A DNA stretch of 62,395 nt. It comes from Bradyrhizobium tropiciagri. Its GTDB lineage: Bacteria; Pseudomonadota; Alphaproteobacteria; Rhizobiales; Xanthobacteraceae. A model generated the notes under the pieces. The model was given only the letters and a program-made list of their open reading frames with translations. It had not been told where the DNA came from and searched no databases. Made by a program: the position numbers and the translations under genes. Below, piece after piece: positions 9,240 to 17,145 of the stretch; the first letter of the stretch is position 1, and the number at the start of each line of letters is the position of its first letter. The DNA is taken from contig NZ_LFLZ01000054.1 of assembly GCF_001189845.1 (NCBI RefSeq), positions 1-62,395 on the forward strand. Direction: 5' to 3'.

Positions 9240-9833
9240 TCAGGCGCCGCTCGGCGGCCTCCGCTTCGCAATCCGCTTGACCGGTGCGTGCGCCGGCACG
9301 GCATTTCCGGACTGGTCGGCCATGTGAGGAATGCGCTGCTCGATGTGATCGACGACACGGAAGAAAGCATCGAGCGCCTTGGCGTCGAGGCCGGCCGTGA
9401 GGTTGCTGTGCCGGCGCAGGATTTCGTCGAGGCTGCGGTCGAGCAGCGCGACGCCCTCGGCCGTCAGGCGGATCTCGGTCCGGTTCCGGGCGCTGCCGCG
9501 GACCGGGGTCAGTTCGATCAGACCCTTCTTCTTCAGCGAGGTCGTCTCGCGGCTGACGACGGCCTTGTCCAGCTGCGCATTGGTCCAGATGTCGTAGGCG
9601 CTTGCGTGCTCGTGCTCCCTGAGGAAGGACAGCACCCGCCATTCCGCGAGCGACACGCCATAGGCCTGCGGGAAGAACGCGTTGGCGTTGGCGCGCAGCT
9701 TCGCGACCAGGCTCGACAGCACCGTCGGCACGTAACGCTCGAAATCGATCACCAGTTCGGAGCGTGCGTCCTCTTGCGGGGCGCGACGCGGGGCAGTCGC
9801 CTTGGTTCGGCTTGTGGCAGTCCGGCTTTTCAT
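9240..9833 (-). CDS. MarR family transcriptional regulator
   Basis: The 197-residue product has a winged-helix MarR core: the segment YDIWTNAQLDKAVVSRETTSLKKKGLIELTP contains the recognition helix, followed by the wing RGSARNRTEIRLTAEG. Basic, disordered-looking tails flank the core. The start codon overlaps the stop of the upstream MFS gene (ATGA, 9830-9833), so it is the last gene of the Rieske dioxygenase operon. MarR proteins in aromatic operons usually repress and are released by the substrate or a CoA thioester. A perfect 20-bp palindrome upstream of the operon (13530-13549) is a plausible operator. Confidence 0.88.
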   Translation of the reverse strand: MKSRTATSRTKATAPRRAPQEDARSELVIDFERYVPTVLSSLVAKLRANANAFFPQAYGVSLAEWRVLSFLREHEHASAYDIWTNAQLDKAVVSRETTSLKKKGLIELTPVRGSARNRTEIRLTAEGVALLDRSLDEILRRHSNLTAGLDAKALDAFFRVVDHIEQRIPHMADQSGNAVPAHAPVKRIAKRRPPSGA

Positions 9834-11143
9834 TCTTTCACGAGCTGAGAGCGGGCGATCAAGACCAGGACCGCCGCGAGGAGGAGAACGCCTGTTACCA
9901 CGAGGAATCCGATGGTGAAACTGCCCGAGGCGTCCTTGGCGCGTCCGATCACGATCGGGATCGTCGCGCCTCCAATGCTGCCGATCATGCCGACCAGGCC
10001 GATCGCGCCCGGCGCGCTTTGCCGCGACATGTAGGACTGCGGAATGGTCCAGAACACCGCCTGCGTGCCATAGACGCCGACATTGGCGACCATGAACCCG
10101 ATGATGATCCAGACGGGCGACGTCGAGAAGGCGGCGATCGCGAAGCCGGCGGCTGCGATCACGAAAGTCGTCGCCGCATAATAGAAGCGCTCCCCGACAT
10201 GATCGGAGTGCCGCGACAGCGCAATCATGCCGATCAGGCCGGCGATCGGCGGGATCGCGGTCACGAAGCCGACCTGTGAATTCGGCAGCCCGAACGACTT
10301 GATGATCTGCGGCAGCCAGGGGAACAGCGAGGCCAGCCCGCAGAACAGGCCGAAATTGCACAAGCCGAACAGCAGCACCATCGGTTTGGTGATGGTCCTG
10401 AGCACGCCCTCGGCATGCACCACCCCGGTTGCCTTGGCGTCGCGCTCCAGCGCGCCGGTCAGCCAGTTGCGCTGCGCCGTCGACAGCCATTTCGCCTGCT
10501 GCGGGCGGTCGGTCAGATAGAAGATGCCGACGATCCCCAGGATGATGGGCGGCACGCCTTCGAGGATGAACAGCCACTTCCAGCCCGAAATCCCAAACAA
10601 GCCGTTTAGCTCCAGAATCGCGCCGGAGATCAGCGACGCGAAGATATAGGAGATCGGCACCGCATAATTGAACATCGCGTTGTAGCGGGCGCGGTAGCTG
10701 AACGGAAACCAGAGGCTGAGCAGCAGCATGACGCCGGGAAACAGGCCGGACTCGGCAAAGCCGAGGAAGCCGCGGAATGCGTAGAGGCTGAGCGGGCCCT
10801 GCGTGAAGGCCATCAGCACCGTGGCGATGCCCCACAGGATCGCGATCCGCGTCAGCGTGATGCGGGCGCCGTATTTGGCGAGGATGAGATTGCTCGGGAT
10901 CTCGAAAATCGCATAGGTGAAGTACATGATGCCGACCGCGATGCCGAACATCTCGGCATTGAGCCCGAGCTCCTTGTTCATCTGTAGCGCGGCAAAGGAG
11001 ATGTTGCCGCGGTCGAGAATGGCGAGAAAGTACATCGCCATCACGAACCACATCAGGCGCAGCGCGACCTTGCGGATCGTGCTGCGTTCGATCTCCGGAT
11101 CGGCGGTCGTTATCGCCGCCTTGTCCATCACGACTTCGCTCAT
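9830..11143 (-). CDS. MFS transporter, anion:cation symporter type
   Basis: The 437-residue protein has about 12 predicted membrane segments. The N-terminal FLAILDRGNISFAALQMNKELG is typical of the ACS family of the major facilitator superfamily, which imports organic anions such as hexuronates, tartrate, phthalate and hydroxylated aromatics with protons. It sits between the dioxygenase ferredoxin gene and the MarR gene on the same strand and overlaps the latter by four bases. The likely job is uptake of the aromatic acid that the dioxygenase attacks. Confidence 0.87.
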   Translation of the reverse strand: MSEVVMDKAAITTADPEIERSTIRKVALRLMWFVMAMYFLAILDRGNISFAALQMNKELGLNAEMFGIAVGIMYFTYAIFEIPSNLILAKYGARITLTRIAILWGIATVLMAFTQGPLSLYAFRGFLGFAESGLFPGVMLLLSLWFPFSYRARYNAMFNYAVPISYIFASLISGAILELNGLFGISGWKWLFILEGVPPIILGIVGIFYLTDRPQQAKWLSTAQRNWLTGALERDAKATGVVHAEGVLRTITKPMVLLFGLCNFGLFCGLASLFPWLPQIIKSFGLPNSQVGFVTAIPPIAGLIGMIALSRHSDHVGERFYYAATTFVIAAAGFAIAAFSTSPVWIIIGFMVANVGVYGTQAVFWTIPQSYMSRQSAPGAIGLVGMIGSIGGATIPIVIGRAKDASGSFTIGFLVVTGVLLLAAVLVLIARSQLVKE

Positions 11144-11182
11144 CCCTGTTTCCCCCGACTTTTGATTTTCTCGTTGGTTGGA

Positions 11183-11506
11183 TTATGCGGGCAAGCAGAC
11201 TTCCAGCCTGTCGCCTGCCACGCGGACCGGATAGGTCTGGATGTCGATCTCGACCGGGCTGGTCAGCGCCTCGCCGGTCCGGATGTCGAAGCGGCCCATA
11301 TGCAGCGGGCATTCGATCTCGCAGCCGTCCAGCGTGCCGTCGGACAGCAGCGCCTCCGCATGGGTGCAGATATTGCTCGTGGCGTAGTATTCATTGCCGA
11401 CGCGATAGAGCGCGATGTGATGATGGCCGATTTCGATGCCGTACGGCTCGCCTTCGCTTAGCGCGCCGAGTGCGGCCGCGTCGTGCCAGGTTCCCTGATC
11501 GGTCAT
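11183..11506 (-). CDS. Rieske [2Fe-2S] ferredoxin component of a ring-hydroxylating dioxygenase
   Basis: The 107-residue protein is a single Rieske domain with cluster ligands Cys47-x-His49 and Cys66-x2-His69 (in NICTHAEALL and ECPLHMGRFD). In three-component dioxygenases this protein carries electrons from a reductase to the oxygenase alpha subunit. It lies just downstream of the beta-subunit gene with 8 bases between them. No reductase gene is in the operon or the window, so electrons must come from an enzyme encoded elsewhere. Confidence 0.92.
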   Translation of the reverse strand: MTDQGTWHDAAALGALSEGEPYGIEIGHHHIALYRVGNEYYATSNICTHAEALLSDGTLDGCEIECPLHMGRFDIRTGEALTSPVEIDIQTYPVRVAGDRLEVCLPA

Positions 11507-11514
11507 GTGTTCTC

Positions 11515-12030
11515 TCAGATGCTGTAGAAATCGAGCACGGTCGGGACCCGGTCGTTGACCAGCGTGATGACCTTGCGTGCGATCTTCCAGGTGTCGCCGT
11601 CACGTCTCAGCGTGTGCTGATAGCGCCCGTGGCGCAGATGCTCCTTTGCGACACGCGGGTCGTCGACGTGGACCGAGAACACCGAGTGACAAATGATTTC
11701 GTCAGGGCCGGTCTCGGAGGCTTCGAGGTTCGAGATCTGGTGCACGGTGCGCGGCAGCGGCAGCGCGGTGATCGACTTGCGCGACTCGATGCGCGCGATC
11801 CGCTCCTCCAGCCCGCGCCGTGCATCGTGGTAGAGCAGCGAGACCTGTGTATTGGGGTCATTGGTGGTGGTGTATTCGTCGAGCCATGCCGGCACCCAAT
11901 AGACGGCATCCTCGCTATACATCGCGACCCAGTCCGCCCATTCGCCGGTGTCGAGCAGGCGGGCTTCACGATAGATGGTCGCGGCGGCGACCGCGTGGAC
12001 GTCGGCTTGTTCGATTGCGCTGCCAACCAT
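11515..12030 (-). CDS. Aromatic-ring-hydroxylating dioxygenase, beta subunit
   Basis: The 171-residue product has the NTF2-like fold of small dioxygenase subunits. Recognisable segments are IYREARLLDTGEWADWVAMY, EDAVYWVPA and the C-terminal RVPTVLDFYSI. The beta subunit is structural in the alpha3beta3 oxygenase. Its ATG (12030) overlaps the TGA of the alpha gene as TGATG, which indicates translational coupling. Confidence 0.9.
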   Translation of the reverse strand: MVGSAIEQADVHAVAAATIYREARLLDTGEWADWVAMYSEDAVYWVPAWLDEYTTTNDPNTQVSLLYHDARRGLEERIARIESRKSITALPLPRTVHQISNLEASETGPDEIICHSVFSVHVDDPRVAKEHLRHGRYQHTLRRDGDTWKIARKVITLVNDRVPTVLDFYSI

Positions 12031-13403
12031 CACACGGTCTCCCCCGCAGCGCGCTGCAACAGCCTGCGCCATTCGCGATAGCCGGGGTGGAAATTGGTCT
12101 CGCCGCCGAAGCTGGGGAGACCGAACGACCATTCGGACGGGGTTACGCCGAGCTCGCGCGCATGCGCGCTCTCGCCGTGGCCGACGTCCGCGACGCCGCG
12201 CAGATAGCCTTGGGTCGGCGCGGCTGTGGTCGCCTCATAGCCGGTCTGGCAGAATTCATACATGACGTTGTCGTCGGAACTCGCGAGCCCGGAGGCGTTG
12301 AAGAAGTCTTCGTAGTTGCGAATGCGCATTGTGCGCGCCGCGGCGCTTTCGCCGACCGGCGCGAGGCAATGCGACACCATCTCGGTCTTGTCAGGCGCCA
12401 GCGGCCGCCAGGTACGCACCTGCGCCGACAGGATGTCGATGACTTGCAGGTTCGGAAAAATCGTGAGGTTGCGCTGGCGGAGCATCCACTTGGCGCGGGT
12501 GCTGCCGACCCGCTGCCGCACGGCGTCAAGACGCGCCGGGTCCATGCCGAGCGGCCGGCCATAGAGCTGCGTGCGCTTGATCGACCAGTTGACGGCGTGG
12601 CCATGGTCGAAACTGAAGCTGCCTTGTCCTTCCTGCTCGCCTTCCGGCTCAGCCGTGAAACCGGCGTCCGGTCCGGCAGTGGCGTTGCGCTTCCTGAGGA
12701 TATCGACGTAGGAGCTGTGGGTGGTCGCGAAATGATAGTAGTCGAGACCGTTCTCGAATTGCAGTTTCCAGTTGGCGTCGAACGTGTAGGTGCTGGCGCC
12801 GGGCACGAACTCGACTTCACCGCTGTCGCTCTGATCGATGATGAGGTCGAGGAAGGCGCGGGTGTCGCCGAGAAACTCCTCGAGCTGCGGAACGTCGGCC
12901 GAAAGGCTCGCGAACAGGAATCCGCGATACGAGCCGAGCCGCGCGACCGGGAGCAGGTTGTGGTTCTGGTTCGAGAAGGACGGCGGATACTGTCCGCTCG
13001 CTTCTTCCGTCACCGAGATGTTGCGGCCGCTCGAATCGTAGGCCCAGCCGTGATAGCGGCAGACGTGAAACTTCTGACGGCCCTGCTTGAAGGGACAGAC
13101 GATCGTTCCGCGATGCCGGCAGGTGTTGAGGAACGCGCCGACCTTGCCCTCGGCGCTTCGCATCACGAGAATCGGATGCCGGCCGATATGGGTGGTGACG
13201 AAGTCGTTGGGCCGGGCGACCTGGGATTCCAGGCCGATGAAATTCCACGTGGCTTCGAAAATATGGCGCAGCTCGGCGTCGAAAACGTCGGGATCGGTGA
13301 AGATCCGGCGATCGACTTCGAAGATGCGTTCGCTGGGGCGATCGTCAATCAGCCGGGAAATCTCCCGCAGCCGAGCCGCGTGGTTCTGCGAAGCAGCGTT
13401 CAT
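12030..13403 (-). CDS. Aromatic-ring-hydroxylating dioxygenase, Rieske alpha subunit
   Basis: The 457-residue oxygenase subunit binds a Rieske cluster through Cys95-x-His97 and Cys115-x2-His118. Its mononuclear iron site includes Asp221-x2-His224-x4-His229 in GLDYYHFATTHSSY. This is the benzoate/naphthalene/salicylate-hydroxylase type of enzyme that inserts oxygen into aromatic rings. The ATG at 13403 follows GGGAGGA; a longer reading to 13514 adds sequence before the RBS. It is the first gene of a five-gene operon (alpha, beta, ferredoxin, MFS, MarR). The actual aromatic substrate cannot be told from sequence. Confidence 0.92.
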   Translation of the reverse strand: MNAASQNHAARLREISRLIDDRPSERIFEVDRRIFTDPDVFDAELRHIFEATWNFIGLESQVARPNDFVTTHIGRHPILVMRSAEGKVGAFLNTCRHRGTIVCPFKQGRQKFHVCRYHGWAYDSSGRNISVTEEASGQYPPSFSNQNHNLLPVARLGSYRGFLFASLSADVPQLEEFLGDTRAFLDLIIDQSDSGEVEFVPGASTYTFDANWKLQFENGLDYYHFATTHSSYVDILRKRNATAGPDAGFTAEPEGEQEGQGSFSFDHGHAVNWSIKRTQLYGRPLGMDPARLDAVRQRVGSTRAKWMLRQRNLTIFPNLQVIDILSAQVRTWRPLAPDKTEMVSHCLAPVGESAAARTMRIRNYEDFFNASGLASSDDNVMYEFCQTGYEATTAAPTQGYLRGVADVGHGESAHARELGVTPSEWSFGLPSFGGETNFHPGYREWRRLLQRAAGETV

Positions 13404-13529
13404 CACGTCCTCCCTTCGACTTGCCGCCGGCTGTGCAAGGCAAACCCCAAGGTCGCCCGCAGAGCCTTCACGGCTCTCGTCCGTCCACGGTGGAAACAGC
13501 CGCTTGATCGCCAATCTTGGAATGACTCT

Positions 13530-13549
13530 ATAGTTGTCATGACAACTAT
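13530..13549. promoter_or_regulatory. Perfect 20-bp palindrome, candidate operator
   Basis: ATAGTTGTCATGACAACTAT is its own reverse complement over all 20 bases. It lies about 127 bases upstream of the dioxygenase alpha start. Sites with TTGNCATGNCAA-like cores fit winged-helix dimers of the MarR or GntR type, and the operon itself ends with a MarR gene. The 13404-13698 interval otherwise shows no gene. Confidence 0.7.
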
Positions 13550-13698
13550 GGTCAAGACGCTTGGTGCACCGGAAGCCGGAGCCGGGCGCGATGGGGCGAG
13601 GCCGGTCGCCTCGAACGGCCGGCAGGATGCAGCGAATGGGGCTCGCGCCTGGGGCTACAGCGCGGAGCGAGCCGATCGCTTCAAGCGGCGTGGTGCGT

Positions 13699-14595
13699 TC
13701 AGGTCTTGCGCGCCGGCGCCGTCAGGATAATTCCCTCGGCGGTCAGGCCGCGGCAGATCGTCTTCAGTGCGGCAATCGCTTCACGCGTTGCGCGGCTGAC
13801 CGGCCGGCCGCGCGGTAGCGCCAGCACGCGATCGGCGTGCATCCATGGCAACAGCGCCGCCGACAGCACACCGGCAGTGACCTCCTGATGAATTCCGGAG
13901 AACGGCAGCAAGGCATAGCCGAGCCCCGAGGCCACCATGCGCTTCATCGGGGTGCTGTTGTCGACCCGTACCGCGCAGAGCATCGTGGACGGGAACGGGT
14001 TGCGGCTGAGCGGCGCCACGGCGGACGGCAGCGCGTCGAACTCCTTGCGGCTCAGCCTGCCGCGCTTCAGCAGCGGATCGCGCGGCGGTCCGATCAGGAA
14101 CACCTGCTCGACGACAAGCATCTCGTAGTCGAGGTGATCGTTGGGGGAGGGCGTCGTCACGATCGCCAGGTCGAGCTCGCCCCGCAACAGGCGTTCGGAC
14201 AGGTTCTCGGTCAGTCCCTCATTCAACTCGAGCCGCACACGCGGAAACTGCTTCACGAATGTCTGGGCCAGCGGCGCGTAGATGACATCGCCGAGGCTCG
14301 GCGGCGCGCCGATCCGAACCGTACCGCTGGGCTCGCGATTTTCCGTGCGCACCTCAGCCTTGATGTCGTCGATCGCGCCGAGCAGCCAGCGCCCTCGCGC
14401 GAGCAGCACCTTGCCGGATTCGGTGACCGAGACGCCGCGCGCGCCGCGTTCGAGCAGGGCGCCGCCCAGTTCGTCCTCGAGCTCCTTGACGTGGCGGCTG
14501 AGCGCCGACTGGGCGACGTTCAGCGTGCTGGCGGCGGCGGCAAAGCCGCCACGCTCGGCGACGGCGACGAAATAGCGGATCTGCCGCAGGTCCAT
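13699..14595 (-). CDS. LysR family transcriptional regulator
   Basis: The 298-residue protein begins MDLRQIRYFVAVAERGGFAAAASTLNVAQSALSRHVKELE, the winged helix-turn-helix of LysR regulators, followed by an effector domain with TVRIGAPPSLGDVIY. The gene is divergent from the flavin hydroxylase operon with 109 bases between starts, the classic arrangement for a LysR activator and its target. A dyad with T-N11-A spacing at 14606-14624 is a good binding-site candidate. Confidence 0.92.
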   Translation of the reverse strand: MDLRQIRYFVAVAERGGFAAAASTLNVAQSALSRHVKELEDELGGALLERGARGVSVTESGKVLLARGRWLLGAIDDIKAEVRTENREPSGTVRIGAPPSLGDVIYAPLAQTFVKQFPRVRLELNEGLTENLSERLLRGELDLAIVTTPSPNDHLDYEMLVVEQVFLIGPPRDPLLKRGRLSRKEFDALPSAVAPLSRNPFPSTMLCAVRVDNSTPMKRMVASGLGYALLPFSGIHQEVTAGVLSAALLPWMHADRVLALPRGRPVSRATREAIAALKTICRGLTAEGIILTAPARKT

Positions 14596-14605
14596 GATGC
14601 CAGCT

Positions 14606-14624
14606 CCATCTCAAATCGAGATGG
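14606..14624. promoter_or_regulatory. LysR-type dyad operator candidate
   Basis: CCATCTC and GAGATGG pair perfectly around a 5-base centre, and the core TCTC-N5-GAGA has the T-N11-A form of LysR boxes. It sits 11 bases upstream of the LysR start, in the divergent region before the flavin hydroxylase. A weaker ATAT-N5-ATAT dyad follows at about 14630-14642 and could be the activation half. Confidence 0.65.
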
Positions 14625-14704
14625 ATACCATATCAAACATATTCTTGTGAGATAGCAAAAAGAGCGCAGTCTCCGCCCAACGATCAAACCGAGGAGACAC
14701 CAGC

Positions 14705-16324
14705 ATGGGCATCGCCACCGACGAGGCACGCCAGACGTCCGTATTCATCGCCGGCGGCGGGCCGGTCGGGCTTGCGATGTCGCTGCTGCTCGATCGCTTC
14801 GGCATCGACTGCGTGGTGGTCGAGAAGAGCCCGACGACGACGGATCATCCCAAGTCGCGCGGCTGCTGGGTCCGCACCATGGAGATCTTCCGGCAGTGGG
14901 GCATCGAGCAGGCGATCCGCGACCGCGGCCTGCAGGACAATTCCGACATGTTCGTGTTTCTCGACAGCATCGCGGGGCATGAGTTCGGCCGCACCCGTCC
15001 CGAGCCGAATGTCGGCCATACCCCGGCCTGGAAGAGCCTGGTCGCCCAGGACGCCGTCGAGGAAGAGATCCTGCGCGTGGTCGAGAAGTCCAAGCACGCC
15101 ACGGTCCTGTTCAACACGTCCTGTGAATCGTTCGAGGAGACCAACAGCGGCGTCAACGTCACGACCCGTTGCGAGAAGACCGGTGAGGTGACGCAGTGGA
15201 CGGCGACCTATTTGATCGCCGCCGATGGCGCGGGCAGCCAGACGCGGCGCAGCGCCGGGATCGACATGGTCGGGCCGTCGACGCTGGCGGTAATGTCGAA
15301 TGAATATTGGCGCGCCGATCTGTCGCGGCTGCCGATCGCGCGCGAAGCCGCTGGCTTCATCATCGTCCCCGAAAGGCCCGACCTGCCGCGCGCCGGCATC
15401 CTGAACACCAACGGCCGGGATCGCTGGCTGACCGTGACGCAGATCGGCCTGACCAAGGACGATCGCGAGCGGCCGTGGACCGACCAGGAGTTCATCGAGA
15501 TCGCGCGCGGCCATGTCGGCATTCCCGATCTCGATGTCACGCTTTTGAACCGTTCGATCTGGCGTGTCAGCATGCAGGTGGCCGAGACCTTCCGAAAGGG
15601 CCGGGTATTTCTGGTCGGCGACTGCGCTCACCGGTTTCCGCCGACCGGCGGCTTCGGCCTGAACTCCGGCGTTCAGGACGCGCACAATCTCGCCTGGAAA
15701 CTCGCCTTCGTGCTGAAGGGCCTCGCGGATGAAAAGCTGCTCGACAGCTATTCCAGCGAACGCCGCCCGATCGCGCAGTCCAACGCCAATTTCAGCTACG
15801 GCAACCGGCTGCGCTTTGGGCTGACCGACGACGCCGTGCGATCGCGCGATCCGGACCGGATCAGGTTCTGGATCAACGACATGGACAATCATCTGCACAG
15901 CATCGGCCAGAACCTCGGACACAATTACGAGGAGGGCGCGGTGATCCCCGATGGCACCGTCGCGAAGGCGTTGAACTCCCGCTACTACACGCCGACCGAC
16001 CGGCCCGGCGCGCGCTTTCCGCATATGTGGCTCGAGCCGTCGCGCAAGAAATCGACGCTCGACTGGTTCGACAAGGAATTCACCGTCGTCACCGGTCCGC
16101 TCGGCAGCGAGTGGCTGGAGGCGGGCAAGCAGGTATCGGAGAAGACCCGCCTGCCGCTCTCGCTGAAGCAGCTGCCGTCAGCCGACCCGGCAGACGGATT
16201 CCAGCTCGGCATGCGCGGCGCCGTGCTGGTGCGCCCCGACGGGCATGTGGCTTGGCGGATGCCGTGGCTGCCGTCGGATCCGGCGAAAGAGCTCGCCGGC
16301 GCGCTCTCGACGCTGCTGCATTAG
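14705..16324 (+). CDS. FAD-dependent aromatic monooxygenase, PheA/TfdB-like
   Basis: The 539-residue flavoprotein hydroxylase has the FAD fingerprint GGGPVG at residues 17-22, a conserved-Arg region, and the second FAD motif with Gly305-Asp306 in VGDCAHRFPPTGGFGLNSGVQ. The C-terminal thioredoxin-like domain ends with RGAVLVRPDGHVAWR. Such single-component enzymes use NAD(P)H and oxygen to hydroxylate phenolic acids or chlorophenols. GAGGAGAC precedes the ATG at ribosome-binding distance. It heads a plus-strand operon with an alpha/beta hydrolase, an MFS carrier and an M24 hydrolase, and is divergent from a LysR gene. Confidence 0.9.
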   Translation: MGIATDEARQTSVFIAGGGPVGLAMSLLLDRFGIDCVVVEKSPTTTDHPKSRGCWVRTMEIFRQWGIEQAIRDRGLQDNSDMFVFLDSIAGHEFGRTRPEPNVGHTPAWKSLVAQDAVEEEILRVVEKSKHATVLFNTSCESFEETNSGVNVTTRCEKTGEVTQWTATYLIAADGAGSQTRRSAGIDMVGPSTLAVMSNEYWRADLSRLPIAREAAGFIIVPERPDLPRAGILNTNGRDRWLTVTQIGLTKDDRERPWTDQEFIEIARGHVGIPDLDVTLLNRSIWRVSMQVAETFRKGRVFLVGDCAHRFPPTGGFGLNSGVQDAHNLAWKLAFVLKGLADEKLLDSYSSERRPIAQSNANFSYGNRLRFGLTDDAVRSRDPDRIRFWINDMDNHLHSIGQNLGHNYEEGAVIPDGTVAKALNSRYYTPTDRPGARFPHMWLEPSRKKSTLDWFDKEFTVVTGPLGSEWLEAGKQVSEKTRLPLSLKQLPSADPADGFQLGMRGAVLVRPDGHVAWRMPWLPSDPAKELAGALSTLLH

Positions 16325-16335
16325 GGAGGTCTCCG

Positions 16336-17127
16336 ATGCAATCGCTTGAAGCCAACGGCGTGGTCACGGCGTTTGAGAAAACCGGACATGGCGAACCGAT
16401 CGTGCTGCTGCATGGCGGCGAAGCCGATCATTCGATGTTCGACGGCCTTGCGCCGGTGCTGGCGACGCATTTCACCGTGATCGCTTACGACCAGCGCGAT
16501 TCCGGCGCCACAAGGAATCCTCCGTCGTCCTATTCGCTGGCCGATCTCGCCGATGATGCCGCCGCCTTGATCCGAGGGCTCGGCTACGATCGTGCCCATG
16601 TCTTCGGCACCTCGCTGGGTGGGCAGATCGCGCAAGTGTTGGCAGCGCGCCATCCCGGCAGCATCGATCGCCTGATCCTGAGCAGCACCTGGAAGGTCAA
16701 CAGGAGCCCACTGGTCGTCAATGCGGATACTTTCCGCACACTCGCGTCCTACCGCGCGGACACCGTAGGCAACGCGCCGAAGATTGCGGAGTTCTTCTTC
16801 CCGCCGGAGTACCTGCGCACACGGCCTCAACTGATCGAGATCTTCCGCGGCTCAAGCCGCGACGACGGCCAGAAGGCGCGACGCGGCGCGCTGCTCGCGC
16901 AACCTGTCGCCGCCGAATTGGCCAGGTTCGATCGCCCGACGCTACTGCTCGTGGGCGGCGAGGACCGGCTGATCCCGAATGCAGAGACATTCGCACTCGC
17001 CCGCGATCTCGCACGCGTCGAAACCAGGACAATCGCAAACGCGGGCCACGTTGCCTCGATCCAGGCCCCCGAGCGGGTGGCGGAAGCGGTGACGGCGTTT
17101 CTGAATTCAAAAAAGAAGGCGGCTTGA
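16336..17127 (+). CDS. Alpha/beta hydrolase
   Basis: The 263-residue protein has the alpha/beta hydrolase core. The oxyanion loop is LLHGGEADHSMFD, the nucleophile is Ser93 in GTSLGG, the Asp is in GGEDRLIP and the His in AGHVASIQ. The ATG at 16336 follows GGGAGG, 12 bases after the hydroxylase stop. In catabolic operons such enzymes hydrolyse esters, lactones or C-C bonds of ring-fission products. No ring-cleavage dioxygenase is in this operon, so ester or lactone hydrolysis is as likely as C-C hydrolysis. Confidence 0.87.
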   Translation: MQSLEANGVVTAFEKTGHGEPIVLLHGGEADHSMFDGLAPVLATHFTVIAYDQRDSGATRNPPSSYSLADLADDAAALIRGLGYDRAHVFGTSLGGQIAQVLAARHPGSIDRLILSSTWKVNRSPLVVNADTFRTLASYRADTVGNAPKIAEFFFPPEYLRTRPQLIEIFRGSSRDDGQKARRGALLAQPVAAELARFDRPTLLLVGGEDRLIPNAETFALARDLARVETRTIANAGHVASIQAPERVAEAVTAFLNSKKKAA

Positions 17128-17145
17128 CAACAACGGGGGGAGACT

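Noticed and set aside
11820..13730. A 636-codon open frame on the plus strand
   Set aside because: It is antisense to the dioxygenase subunit genes, whose Rieske and iron-site motifs are intact on the other strand.
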